Assembly (NCBI GenBank): GCA_946413525.1
Contig: CAMKKZ010000019.1
Span: 1-64,000 of the forward strand
Direction: 5' to 3'
Source: an uncultured Oribacterium sp.
GTDB lineage: Bacteria; Bacillota; Clostridia; Lachnospirales; Lachnospiraceae
DNA: 64,000 nt
Below are positions 7,835-16,295 of the stretch, piece by piece; the first letter of the stretch is position 1, and each line of letters starts with the position of its first letter. The notes under the pieces were generated by a model, which saw only the letters and a list, made by a program, of their open reading frames with translations, did not search any database and was not told where the DNA came from. The translations under genes were made by a program, and so were the position numbers.

Positions 7835-9154
7835 ATGAAAAAGAATTTTTTGGCACTTGCGTTATGGGTCTCAGCCAGTCTTCTGCTGGCCGGATGCGCG
7901 GAAAGCCATGCGGAAACGGGAAGCACCCCGCAGCAGGCAGAGTCTTCCGATACGGAAGCTGCGGCAGAGTCTTCCGATACGGAAGCCGCGGCGGAGGCTT
8001 CCGAGGCCGGAACGATGTCAGAGACAAATGGCCCTGGCACAAAGCTTGCGGCTGGGTCGGAGGACGCCGGAACGGAGAACGCGGCGGAAACAGAGGCTTC
8101 CGTAGCGGGGGCTGCGGTGGAGGCAGAGTCCTCCGGCACGGCAGCAGCAGGGACTGGGGCTGTTGATACGGCAGTGTCAGCGGCAGCAGGAACCGGGGCT
8201 GCCGGCACTGCGGCAGCGCAGGCAACAGGAAATGAGGCTTCCGGCACGGCAGCAACGTCTGCGGCGGCAGGAACCGATGTTTCCGGCACCCCGACTGTGT
8301 ATTTCACTTCTGATATTACGGCGGATGGTCTTGTGAAGATTTACGATACCCTTGGCTGGACGCCGGAAGGAAATACTGCTGTCAAGATATCGACGGGTGA
8401 GCCTCCTGCGAGCAATTACCTTCGTCCGGAGCTGATCGGGGATCTGGTGAAGAAGGTGAACGGCACCATAGTGGAGTGCAACACGGCTTATGGCGGTTCC
8501 CGGGCCAGTTCGGCGATGCACAAGCAGGTGGCGGAGGATCATGGATTCACCAAAATCGCGGATTTCGACCTGATGGATGAAGAGGGCGAGGTGGAATGGC
8601 CCATGAGCGGAGGGTCGAGGCTTGACAAAATCATCGTTGGCAGCCATGCGGAGAATTACACCGACTGGGTGATCCTTTCCCATTTCAAGGGCCATGCGAT
8701 GGCAGGCTTTGGCGGCGCAATTAAGAACGTCGGTATCGGCATATCTTCACCGAAGGGGAAGGTGTATGTCCATACTGCCGGCACCAAGACCAGCGGCGGG
8801 ATCTGGTATGATGACCAGGATGCCTGGCTGGAAGCATTGGCGGAGATGGTATCCGGATTCAGCAGCCACGTCGGAAAGGAACACATTATCTATATCAACG
8901 TCATGAACAGGCTTTCCGTGGACTGCGACTGCGATGGAAATCCGGCGGAACCGGATATTCACGACATCGGCATCCTCGCGAGCTATGACCCGGTAGCGCT
9001 GGATCAGGCCTGTGTAGATCTGGTATATCAGGCGGAAGGGAATGAAGCACTGGTCAATCGTATGGAATCTTTGCATGGTATTCATACCCTGGAGCATGCG
9101 GAGGAGATCGGCCTTGGCAGCCGGGCATATGAACTGGTAAGCATCGATGGCTGA
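7835..9154 (+). CDS. DUF362-domain lipoprotein
   Basis: A 439-aa lipoprotein: signal peptide with lipobox LAGC (Cys ~21), then an Ala/Glu/Gly-rich low-complexity linker (residues ~25-150, repeated 'ESSDTEAAAE' and 'AGTGAAGT' units). A DUF362 domain follows: 'TPTVYFTSDITADGLVKIYDTLGW', 'RPELIGDLVKKVNGTIVECNTAYGGSR', 'ILSHFKGHAMAGFGGAIKNVGIGISSPKGK' and 'DIGILASYDPVALDQACVDLVY'. DUF362 proteins often accompany Fe-S or flavin proteins, but the reaction is unknown. A role in an extracytoplasmic redox chain fits its neighbours. The last codons overlap the start of the permease gene by 8 bp (ATGGCTGA), indicating coupled translation. Confidence 0.85.
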   Translation: MKKNFLALALWVSASLLLAGCAESHAETGSTPQQAESSDTEAAAESSDTEAAAEASEAGTMSETNGPGTKLAAGSEDAGTENAAETEASVAGAAVEAESSGTAAAGTGAVDTAVSAAAGTGAAGTAAAQATGNEASGTAATSAAAGTDVSGTPTVYFTSDITADGLVKIYDTLGWTPEGNTAVKISTGEPPASNYLRPELIGDLVKKVNGTIVECNTAYGGSRASSAMHKQVAEDHGFTKIADFDLMDEEGEVEWPMSGGSRLDKIIVGSHAENYTDWVILSHFKGHAMAGFGGAIKNVGIGISSPKGKVYVHTAGTKTSGGIWYDDQDAWLEALAEMVSGFSSHVGKEHIIYINVMNRLSVDCDCDGNPAEPDIHDIGILASYDPVALDQACVDLVYQAEGNEALVNRMESLHGIHTLEHAEEIGLGSRAYELVSIDG

Positions 9155-10328
9155 GATTCTGGCAGCCCGGCTCTTAATCGCGCGAATTCCCGCAGCCGGA
9201 ATTTGGGAGCTTCAGTTTCCGGCGGCCCGGCACTTAATCACCCGAAATCCGGAGCTTCAGTTTCCTGCAGCCCGGCTTTTGGAGGTTCAGTTTCCGGCCG
9301 CCCGGCTTTTGGCAGTTGAGTTTCCTGTGGCGCGGCTCCTGGAGCTTCAGTTTCCGGCCGCCCGGCTTTTAGAACTTCAGTTTCCGGCGGCGCGGCTTTT
9401 GGAGACCCGGCTTTTGGCAGTTTCACTTCTGACGGCCATTAGAAGAGAGCTTATTTATATCTGGTATTATTTCGAGATCCAGCTTCGGCAGATTTTCTGG
9501 TACTGGGTTCTCGGAATGCTGATTGGATCCCTTGTCTCTGTTTTTGCCAAGGATCGTATCCACGGAATTTTTGCGGGCATGCGGAACAAGAAGTGGGGCT
9601 TGCTGGGAATTATCCCCGCCTGCATCCTCGGGATCGCGTCGCCGCTTTGTATGTATGGCACGATCCCGATCGCGGCATCCTTTCGCAAGCAGGGAATGCG
9701 GGAGGACTGGCTGGCGGCCTTTATGATGGCATCTATCCTGCTGAACCCTCAGCTCATCATTTACAGCACTGCGCTGGGGATGACCGCGCTGCTTGTCCGC
9801 GTCATAAGTTGTTTCTTCTGCGGCTGCGCTGCCGGGCTTTTGATATTCCTGTTTTACCGGAATAAGGAATTCTTTAATTTCGAGGGTTTTGAGGAGCGGG
9901 CAAGCCGCGATACGCATCCAAACCTGTTGATACGTTATCTTTTGAACTTCTGGAGAAATGTAAAGGCGACCGGACTATACTTTCTTTTCGGGATTTTTCT
10001 TTCCGCATTGTTCCAGCGCTATGTTCCGCAGGATCTGATGGTGAATGTTTTCGGCGGGAATGAAGCCTGGGGCATAATGATGGCAGCCACGATAGGGGTA
10101 CCGCTTTATGCCTGCGGAGGAGGAACGATACCACTTTTGCAGCAGTGGTTATGGGAAGGCATGAGCATGGGGAGCGCGGCCGCCTTCATGATCACAGGGC
10201 CGGCTACAAAGATCACCAATCTCGGCGCGTTGAAAATCGCGATGGGATGGAGACGGTTTGTTTTGTATTTGCTCTTTGTGATGCTGTTTTCCTTCCTGAC
10301 CGGTATGCTTGTAAACCTGCTTGTTTGA
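9147..10328 (+). CDS. ArsP-like permease with 10-residue N-terminal repeats
   Basis: A 393-aa protein. Residues ~95-393 form a polytopic permease of the PF03773 (ArsP/UPF0718) type with about eight membrane segments and two inverted signature segments, 'SPLCMYGTIPIAASFRKQGM...ILLNPQLIIYS' and 'YACGGGTIPLLQQWLWEGMSMGSAAAFMITGPATKITNLGALK'. Family members export trivalent organoarsenicals or unknown solutes. Residues ~10-90 are unusual: seven or so copies of a 10-residue unit like 'RLLELQFPAA' coded by a 30-bp tandem repeat. The ATG at 9147 overlaps the DUF362 stop, so the repeats are probably translated. No good internal ATG precedes the first membrane helix, although a non-AUG start near 9430 cannot be excluded. 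Last gene of the operon. Confidence 0.82.
   Translation: MAEILAARLLIARIPAAGIWELQFPAARHLITRNPELQFPAARLLEVQFPAARLLAVEFPVARLLELQFPAARLLELQFPAARLLETRLLAVSLLTAIRRELIYIWYYFEIQLRQIFWYWVLGMLIGSLVSVFAKDRIHGIFAGMRNKKWGLLGIIPACILGIASPLCMYGTIPIAASFRKQGMREDWLAAFMMASILLNPQLIIYSTALGMTALLVRVISCFFCGCAAGLLIFLFYRNKEFFNFEGFEERASRDTHPNLLIRYLLNFWRNVKATGLYFLFGIFLSALFQRYVPQDLMVNVFGGNEAWGIMMAATIGVPLYACGGGTIPLLQQWLWEGMSMGSAAAFMITGPATKITNLGALKIAMGWRRFVLYLLFVMLFSFLTGMLVNLLV
9184..9420. repeat. 30-bp coding tandem repeat
   Basis: About seven units of the type CGGCTTTTGGAGCTTCAGTT plus TCCGGCGGCC, in frame with the permease gene and coding 'RLLELQFPAA'. Unit length is a multiple of three, so copy number can change without frameshift. 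Confidence 0.8.
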
Positions 10329-10335
10329 AGTCCGG

Positions 10336-10461
10336 GTATGAAAGGCAAGGCTTTCATGCTTTGACTTAATGCCGCAGGCGTTGAGTCCCATTTGTGTCGC
10401 TTCAGCGGCACAAATGAAGTATGAAAGGCTTGCCCTTTCATACTTCATTTGTGGGGCGGGG
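10336..10461 (-). repeat. Hairpin-string element, family E (10.3 kb)
   Basis: The three hairpins of family E: (T)ATGAAAGGC..GCCTTTCATA, ATTTGTG(C)CG..CGGCACAAAT and GACTTAATGCC-GCA-GGCGTTGAGTC. They are followed by a second TATGAAAGG hairpin and the associated GTGGGGCGGGGC module. It follows the permease stop within 10 bp and its end forms the last codons of the small minus-strand gene at 10445. Confidence 0.8.
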
Positions 10462-10609
10462 CTTCAAGATCCTCCGGCCCCCTGCATAGCAGGGATGCAT
10501 ATCCGTAGCAGTCGGCGCAGAGTTCTTTTCCAAACAATTCAAAGCAAGTGATGCCTTTCATGTATTTTATGCCTTCCATCTTCTTGCCGCACAAAGCGCA
10601 AATTCCCAT
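10445..10609 (-). CDS. Small zinc-ribbon protein (54 aa)
   Basis: A 54-aa frame read on the minus strand: MGICALCGKKMEGIKYMKG, then 'CFELFGKELCADCYGYASLLC' and ending 'APPHK'. Two CxxC pairs (CALC, CADC) about 30 residues apart suggest a treble-clef or zinc-ribbon knuckle. A clear AAAAAGGAG box lies 6 bases before the ATG. The last few codons lie inside the family E repeat (GGGGCGGGGC module), so the natural C-terminus has probably been replaced or extended by the repeat. Function unknown; small zinc-knuckle proteins of this kind are common in Clostridia. Confidence 0.65.
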   Translation of the reverse strand: MGICALCGKKMEGIKYMKGITCFELFGKELCADCYGYASLLCRGPEDLEAPPHK

Positions 10610-10900
10610 GTTTTGCTCCTTTTTGATTCTTCTTATATCAACGTCCTTATATTAACGTCCTCATATCAACGAATTCCTTTGTCGCTGGAACAGGCTGATG
10701 ATAGAGGTGATGCCGGTTGAGATTCATAACCCTTTTGCGGTGTGTAAGGTATTTTTCAAAGTTTTTAAAGTGTTGCAACTTTAAAATACCTTGCATTGGC
10801 GAAAGAGATATTTCTTTATACTTTGCTTATGTTAATTTACCAGAGAACTTTACACTCTATAAGATAATTTGAATTTTTTGAAAATAATGTATAAAAAGTC

Positions 10901-10930
10901 TTGATATATTGGTGAAAGTAATGATAAAAT
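10901..10930 (+). promoter_or_regulatory. Putative promoter of the acidic lipoprotein gene
   Basis: TTGATA (10901-10906), 18-bp spacer, TAAAAT (10925-10930), about 55 bp before the lipoprotein start. The 10610-10984 gap is otherwise AT-rich. It holds a short imperfect inverted repeat around 10745-10795 (AAGGTATTTT and AAAATACCTT) that could be an operator. Confidence 0.5.
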
Positions 10931-10984
10931 ACATATCACGAAAAACAAGTATCAATTTTGGTTCTGTTTTGTGGAGGTTACACG

Positions 10985-12508
10985 ATGAAAAGAAGAATTC
11001 TGGCAGTGTTGACAGCAGGCGTCCTTTCCATGGCAATGCTTGCGGGATGTGGCGGCAGCGCGCCGGCGCCGGCTGAGACTACGGCAGCGGCAACGGAAGC
11101 GGCAAAGTCGGCGGAACCGGCTGCGGAAGAGAAGAAGGAAGAAACCACGGCAGAGGAAAAGAAAGAAGAAGCCGTGGAGGAAGAAAAGAAAGAAGAAGCC
11201 GTAGAGGAGGAAGAGAAAGTAGAAGAGGCAGTGGCTGAGGCCGGCACGAAGAAGCTTCCTCCTTCCGCTACGGAAAAGGCAAGTTCCCCGATGGCGGCGG
11301 CAGGCATCGAGGATGAGGCTGAGGCTGCGGAGGTGGAGCCTGTTTACGTTGACGGCTACTATGCAAACAACGGAAAAGGCAGTGACATGATGCTGGCCTT
11401 CTATGAAGTGGGTGATGTGGACATTGCCTATGCTACTGATGGCGAGTATGAGTTCTGGTCCCAGTACACGGTGGAAGAGGCAGTGACGGACGAGGGAAAT
11501 GAGTACCTTCTTGTCAGCTTCACGGATGTGGATGCCCAGCTCGGCTATGTCGATAACGGGGATGGTGAATATTACCTTGTAGATGAAAATGGCGAAACTT
11601 ATTTGGCAGGCCAGCTCACTGAAGAAGAAGCGGAAGAAATTTATAATGCCGTGCAGAATCCGCCTGCGGATCCGGAAGCTGGGGATAAAGCAAATGCTGA
11701 CGCGGAGGAGACGGAAGCGGATACGGCAGATGCTGAGCCTGTTTTCGTAGATGGCTATTATGCCAACAATGGCGAAAGCGACATGATGCTTGCTTTCTTC
11801 GAGGTAGGTGACGTGGATGTGGCCTATGCTACGGATGGCGAAAATGAGTTTGTATCCCAGTACACAGTGGAAGAGGCTGTGACGGATGAGGGAAATGAGT
11901 ACCTTCTGGTGAGCTTCACAGATGTTGATGCCCAGCTCGGCTATGTGGACAATGGAGATGGCGAGTATTACCTTGTTGACGAGGAAGGCAAAATCTATGC
12001 TGCTGCCCAGCTCACTGAGGAAGAGGTCTCCACACTGTATGATATTGTACAGAGTTCCGCCGCAGGCGAGGGTGAAAATGCTGTAGCGGCCAATGACGGC
12101 GCAACAGAGGCGGCAGAGGAAACAGAAGCCGATGCAGAGGCTGATGCCGCGGAGGAAGCAACGGAAGCAGCCGCGGATAATGCGGGCGAGGCCGATGTGA
12201 CATATGACACAGGCTTCTATGTCGATGACGGCGAGGATGACTTCATTCTCTGCTTCTTCAACACATCCGATGGCAAGAGCATTGCTTATCTTTATAATGG
12301 GGAAGAGGAGCTTTTCTCCGAGTATGAGCTTGCCGAGGCTGAGACCGAAGACGGCTTCCCTTATATGCTCGTCACCATTGGCGATGCGACTGTAGGCTTT
12401 GCCACTGATGGAGATACCAATTACCTTATCGATGCGGAAGGTAATGTGGTCGAGGCCGTTGAGCTGACCGAGGAACAGGCCAACGCTATCCTGGAAGAAG
12501 CGGCATAA
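10985..12508 (+). CDS. Acidic lipoprotein with three repeated ~100-aa domains
   Basis: A 507-aa secreted lipoprotein: signal peptide with lipobox LAGC, then a Glu/Lys/Ala-rich linker ('EEKKEE' units). Three homologous domains follow, starting near 11339, 11741 and 12196. Each begins '(V)DGYYANNG..DMMLAF(Y/F)EVGDVD(I/V)AYATDGE' or its third-copy equivalent 'DTGFYVDDGEDDFILCFFNTSDGKSIAYLYNGEEE'. Each continues 'S.Y...EA.T.(D/E)G..Y(L)LV(S/T)..D...G(Y/F)..(N/D)GD..YL(V/I)D' and ends in 'LTEE(E/Q)A..I'. Domains 1 and 2 are near-identical, a recent duplication; domain 3 is diverged. I do not recognise the family. The GGAGG 6-7 bases before the ATG at 10985 sets the start; an upstream in-frame ATG at 10958 is not supported. 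Confidence 0.85.
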   Translation: MKRRILAVLTAGVLSMAMLAGCGGSAPAPAETTAAATEAAKSAEPAAEEKKEETTAEEKKEEAVEEEKKEEAVEEEEKVEEAVAEAGTKKLPPSATEKASSPMAAAGIEDEAEAAEVEPVYVDGYYANNGKGSDMMLAFYEVGDVDIAYATDGEYEFWSQYTVEEAVTDEGNEYLLVSFTDVDAQLGYVDNGDGEYYLVDENGETYLAGQLTEEEAEEIYNAVQNPPADPEAGDKANADAEETEADTADAEPVFVDGYYANNGESDMMLAFFEVGDVDVAYATDGENEFVSQYTVEEAVTDEGNEYLLVSFTDVDAQLGYVDNGDGEYYLVDEEGKIYAAAQLTEEEVSTLYDIVQSSAAGEGENAVAANDGATEAAEETEADAEADAAEEATEAAADNAGEADVTYDTGFYVDDGEDDFILCFFNTSDGKSIAYLYNGEEELFSEYELAEAETEDGFPYMLVTIGDATVGFATDGDTNYLIDAEGNVVEAVELTEEQANAILEEAA

Positions 12509-12588
12509 GTTTCATTTCGTAATTATCCGTTTAATACTTCGCGCTTGCCGCGAGGCGCATATCATTTCATTTATTCTTTCCTAAGCAG

Positions 12589-12630
12589 AAGGGGCGTTTC
12601 CGGCCATATGTTCGGAAACGCCCCCTTTTC
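12589..12630 (+). terminator. Rho-independent terminator
   Basis: Perfect 12-bp stem GGGGCGTTTCCG (12591-12602) with its complement (12613-12624), followed by CCTTTTC. It lies 80 bp after the acidic lipoprotein gene. A family E repeat begins immediately after it. Confidence 0.85.
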
Positions 12631-13021
12631 ATACCTTGACTTGATGCCGCAGGCGTTGAGTCCCATTTGTGACGCGCCAGCGGCACAAATGAAGTATGAA
12701 AAGCTTGCTTTTCATACTTGATCGTTGCGGAACGCGCTCAGATTTTGCTTTTCCTATTTCTGCATAAGACCTTTTCGCTTGTTTTTTGAGAGCTGACAGA
12801 CCTCCAGGATATACTGCATTTGCCAGGACTTCCCACGTATCACAGATACCATCTTGCTCATAATCTTTCAATGCACTCTTCTTATAGTTTGGGTAAGCCT
12901 TTTCAATTGCTTTCTCATCTCCAAGAATCCACGCTTCCAATTCTTTGATTGCTAAACAAAATTCATGGTCTGCGAACACCATGTGAGTGTGAGTTTTTGT
13001 CATATTTTGCAGTTCAGACAT
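12629..13021 (-). pseudogene. DUF4276-like fragment ending in a family E repeat
   Basis: Residues ~15-95 ('EFCLAIKELEAWILGDEKAIEKAYPN', 'TWEVLANAVYPGGLSALKKQ', 'YAEIGKAKSE') look like the C-terminal half of a DUF4276-type protein of unknown function. The N-terminal half expected for that family is missing, and the native C-terminus is replaced at ~12730 by codons from a family E repeat ('SSMKSKLFILHLCRWR'). Both ends are therefore lost and I call it a remnant. Translation is possible but no strong ribosome site precedes it. The family assignment rests on motif memory and is moderate. Confidence 0.55.
12630..12721 (-). repeat. Hairpin-string element, family E (12.6 kb)
   Basis: A single complete copy: the GACTTGATGCC-GCA-GGCGTTGAGTC hairpin, the ATTTGTG..CACAAAT hairpin and the AGTATGAAAAGC-TT-GCTTTTCATACT hairpin. 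It is fused to the 3' end of the truncated gene at 12629-13021, whose last ~30 codons are translated repeat. Confidence 0.85.
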
Positions 13022-13133
13022 AAGAATACTTGGATCATTTCTATCATCATTATTATATCATGCCTTTCCTGTTTTATTTTACTAAGGACCCAGCCTGCTA
13101 TCTCTAGTACTTTTACGCAATAGAGTCATGCGT

Positions 13134-13225
13134 TCATTTCTCCTTATCTTCAGGAATGAATTCCAAAATATCATCAACACCGCAGTTCATCACATGGTAA
13201 ATGCTTTCGATGTTTCGTCCGTCAA
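13134..13225 (-). pseudogene. 3' remnant of an XRE-type regulator
   Basis: The last ~27 codons read 'NIESIYHVMNCGVDDILEFIPEDKEK', which matches the C-terminal end of small XRE/Cro HTH regulators ('I..IC..LNC..DDI.EFIPE'). Upstream the frame runs into the 3' end of the SorE-like gene with unrelated residues. No intact start or HTH remains. Confidence 0.4.
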
Positions 13226-13270
13226 AGGTGAAAAATGCTGCCAAAATGGCGTTTCGAGAGTCCATCGGGC

Positions 13271-14548
13271 TTATTGAAGCTCGTCCATTGTCACGCCAAA
13301 ATGGGCGAAGATCATTTTTTCGGCTTCCGGGTTCCAAAGTCCCTTGTGTGCCCTGCAGCAGGCGTCCAGTTCCTTGAAGAAGGGGTCGGTTTCGCCCAGT
13401 TTCCCAAAATCCTCGATGGCCGTCATTGGCATGTCGAACTGAGTATAGGCCAGCTTTTTCCCTCCTTTCATATTTGGAAGATTGCAGGTGCTTTCCGCCA
13501 CGCTGTCCAGGCCTCCGACATGGGTGATCATGATGGCGGGGTCTATAATGCCTTTCGCGATCAGTTGATTGGCTTCAATCAGGTCATCATTGTTTCCGCC
13601 TGTGGTTCCCATGATGTGAGTGGCATTGTAATGGCAGTCATAAAGGTTGATTTTTGCCTTGAACTCCTGGTCGGAGGGTCCGGAGAAGAAGTTCATGCAA
13701 CCGTCATAGGCCAGTACCTGGTTTCCAAGCTCCGCGACGGAGGGCACGGGCACGTAAATCAGCACGTCATCGTAACCATGCCCCTCGGAAATGTCCATCA
13801 GGCTCTGCCAGGGATTCGTCATTTCCGCCGTGTTCACGTAGAGAAGTTCTGTGCCATGCCCCCTGGCCCATTCCGGGGAGAGCACCTCGTTTGCCCGCCT
13901 TATCTTTTCCTCGTCCACGTCCGTCACGACGATCAGTTTCGGATCGTAGCCGGAGACACAGGCATAGGCTGCCGCGCCCAGGCCCATGGGGCCGCAGCCG
14001 CCCATGATGATGAGATTTCCACCCTTTTTAAGCCCCATTTCATGTTGGTAGACGCCCTGCTTCGTATGATACTGGGCGTGCATGGCGCCGATGGAGCAGC
14101 TAAGGGGCTCGCCCAGGGAGGCCTTGTAGAAGCTGTCCCCCTCAAAGGGCATCAGCGCGCCGACCTCCATGGCCTCCGGCGGGAAAATGCAGTAGGTCAC
14201 GTCGCCGCCGTAATAGCGGTAGGAATAACCCGGGGAATTCATGCTCCCCTTGTAATTCAGCGCGGGCTGCTGCGCAAAACGCGTGCCGGGCCGGAATTTG
14301 TCCTGCCATTTTTTTCCAACCTTGATGATCGTCCCGGCAAATTCATGGCCGATGATGACCGGGTGCGTGTCCATGTCCTGAGGCGCCCTCTTGTGCTTCT
14401 TTCCAAGTACTGCCAGCTTGTAGGTGGACATGCAGATGCTGTCACTATAGATTTTGGCGAGAATCTCATCATCCCTTATTTCAGGCAGCTCGAACTCTTC
14501 AAGCCGGAGATCCATCTCCCCATACATTCTTACTCCTCTGACCTTCAT
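13271..14548 (-). CDS. Zinc-binding dehydrogenase, L-sorbose-1-phosphate reductase (SorE)-like
   Basis: A 425-aa medium-chain dehydrogenase-type protein. The N-terminal GroES-like part has 'LYSDSICMSTYKLAVLGKKHKR'-style residues (here 'IYSDSICMSTYK') and 'PVIIGHEFAGTIIKVGKKWQDKF', where Cys, His and Glu would bind zinc. The Rossmann part has 'GGNLIIMGGCGPMGLGAAAYA'. The overall pattern, including 'PALNYKGSMNSPGYSYRYYGGDVTY', is that of SorE, which reduces L-sorbose 1-phosphate to D-glucitol 6-phosphate with NAD(P)H. The start at 14548 is 5 bases from AGGAGAT; a TTG two codons upstream is not preferred. It stands alone on the minus strand without other sorbose genes, so the true substrate is uncertain. 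Confidence 0.8.
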   Translation of the reverse strand: MKVRGVRMYGEMDLRLEEFELPEIRDDEILAKIYSDSICMSTYKLAVLGKKHKRAPQDMDTHPVIIGHEFAGTIIKVGKKWQDKFRPGTRFAQQPALNYKGSMNSPGYSYRYYGGDVTYCIFPPEAMEVGALMPFEGDSFYKASLGEPLSCSIGAMHAQYHTKQGVYQHEMGLKKGGNLIIMGGCGPMGLGAAAYACVSGYDPKLIVVTDVDEEKIRRANEVLSPEWARGHGTELLYVNTAEMTNPWQSLMDISEGHGYDDVLIYVPVPSVAELGNQVLAYDGCMNFFSGPSDQEFKAKINLYDCHYNATHIMGTTGGNNDDLIEANQLIAKGIIDPAIMITHVGGLDSVAESTCNLPNMKGGKKLAYTQFDMPMTAIEDFGKLGETDPFFKELDACCRAHKGLWNPEAEKMIFAHFGVTMDELQ

Positions 14549-14678
14549 AAACAATCTCCTTTTTCCGATTCTTGTATTTGCGCAAAGAAAGAATCAACCC
14601 TTCCGCATTCGGTTGACGGAATAATTATAGCAAAGAAAGAAGAATGCATCCAGTTCTCCAGTCTATGGCAAAGGGTGA

Positions 14679-16295
14679 TCACCAATGATCCCGTTCAATC
14701 CGGCAGCTGTATTTCCCCGTTTTTTTTGTGTAATTGATTCCTACAAGGAGGAATTCCCCTTTGTAAGCGGAAAGGGCACCGGCGTAGTCACGGTCGTGAA
14801 TCTGCCGTATTGCCGCCCTTGCGGAGCGGTTCCACTTCAGCTCGACCACTATGGCCGGTTTGTCAATGCCTGGCTTTGGGAGGAAGACAATGTCCGCAAA
14901 GCCTCGCCCGCCGGGAAGCTCCCGCCTGATATCATAGTATGAGCGCGCAGTGTAATAGCTCATCATTATGGCAGTGGCGAGGGAAGATTCGTCATGCAGC
15001 GTAATGATTGAGGCATAGTCCTGTTGGGATTTCCTCACTGCTTCTGCCACTGACCTGCCGTCTCCCCGAAGCGTCGCGTCAAGGAGTTCGTCCGCGTGGC
15101 GCAGGGCGTCCTGAACGTCAGACCATTCTCCGGCCTTGACGGCGCTCTCAAAAACAGCCCGGACTTCCTTGTTCGGAATTCGGGCCATTTCCTTTTCCGA
15201 GTCATATCCCAGGTAGCCCATGTGAATAAGGGCGGCCAGTACATCGTGCTTCGAACGGAAGCTTGTCAGGTCGTTCTGGAAGCTGTGGATGTCCACAGGG
15301 TAATCCTCCCCGGAAAGCATTTTTACTACTGCGTCCTTGAGGCCGCCCAGGTTGCGTTCGATGTAAACATTCAGCCCTCGGAAAGCCCCCGTGTTCCGCC
15401 AAAAATAATCCGGACGTCCCCGCTGCAGGGCAAGGACGAGAGAATTTGGGTTATATATGTGAAGGAGTCTCATCACAGCGGATTTCCGCTGCTCCCGGAC
15501 AGGCAGGTACATCAGATAGCCGTCATACCATTCCCGGATCTCGCCGATATCCATGCCATATTTCCCGCACAAAAATTCCACTTCCTCTTCTGTAAAGCCA
15601 AAATAAGGCGCCAGGATATCCGGAGAAGTCATTGTAAACTCCTCGAAAACATTCATCGCGGACTCCCCTTCCATTTTCCTGATCGGGAGGATGCCGGTAA
15701 TATAGGCGAGAGCCAGGAAGCCTTTTGCTTTTTCCGTCTTGAAGAATGAGCGAAGGTAGCGAAGGTAGGACAGTATCAGTTGTTCATTCTCCTTTTGATC
15801 CCGTATAATGCAGTCCCATTCGTCAATAATGATGATGAACCGGATTCCGGTATGTTCATGCACGGCTGCCAGCGCGTCCGGGACATAGGTGATGCCGTCC
15901 CATTCAGCCTCGGGAAAAAGCTTTATAAGTTCCCGAAGCAGCGCGTTATTCATAATATCAACTGTGGCGGAAACATCTTTCGCTTTTCCAAGGAACTCCG
16001 AGACGTCAAACCAAAGCACGTTATATTTGTTAAGGTGCGTTTCGAATGCAGCGTCTGACGAAATTATATAGGGGGCAAAGAGGCTGTGGGAATCACAGCC
16101 CCTGCTGTAATAGGCCGCGACCATTCCTGCCGCCATCGATTTCCCGAAACGCCTGGGGCGGCTTACAGAGATGTAGCGCCCGGTCGTTCCGATCCGCTCG
16201 TTCAGTATTCTGATCAGGCCGGTCTTGTCCACATAAATTTCTGATTGGCTGTCCCCGGCAAAGCTCTCGTTGCCGGGATTCACGTAGATTCCCAT
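14679..16295 (-). CDS. AAA-ATPase-like / PD-(D/E)XK nuclease domain protein (DUF1703 type)
   Basis: A 538-aa protein. The N-terminal AAA-ATPase_like domain begins 'YVDKTGLIRILNERIGTTGRYISVSRPRRFGKSMAAGMVAAYYS'; the Walker A region is the family's 'RPRRFGKS'. The Walker B-like motif is 'RFIIIIDEWDCII'. The C-terminal PD-(D/E)XK nuclease-like domain has 'DIVFLPKPGIDKPAIVVELKW'. These proteins are abundant in gut Firmicutes and Bacteroidetes; a role in defence or mobile DNA is often suspected but unproven. The start at 16295 follows GGAGG; the longer frame to 16370 has no ribosome site. A second gene of the same family is at 28354. Confidence 0.88.
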   Translation of the reverse strand: MGIYVNPGNESFAGDSQSEIYVDKTGLIRILNERIGTTGRYISVSRPRRFGKSMAAGMVAAYYSRGCDSHSLFAPYIISSDAAFETHLNKYNVLWFDVSEFLGKAKDVSATVDIMNNALLRELIKLFPEAEWDGITYVPDALAAVHEHTGIRFIIIIDEWDCIIRDQKENEQLILSYLRYLRSFFKTEKAKGFLALAYITGILPIRKMEGESAMNVFEEFTMTSPDILAPYFGFTEEEVEFLCGKYGMDIGEIREWYDGYLMYLPVREQRKSAVMRLLHIYNPNSLVLALQRGRPDYFWRNTGAFRGLNVYIERNLGGLKDAVVKMLSGEDYPVDIHSFQNDLTSFRSKHDVLAALIHMGYLGYDSEKEMARIPNKEVRAVFESAVKAGEWSDVQDALRHADELLDATLRGDGRSVAEAVRKSQQDYASIITLHDESSLATAIMMSYYTARSYYDIRRELPGGRGFADIVFLPKPGIDKPAIVVELKWNRSARAAIRQIHDRDYAGALSAYKGEFLLVGINYTKKTGKYSCRIERDHW

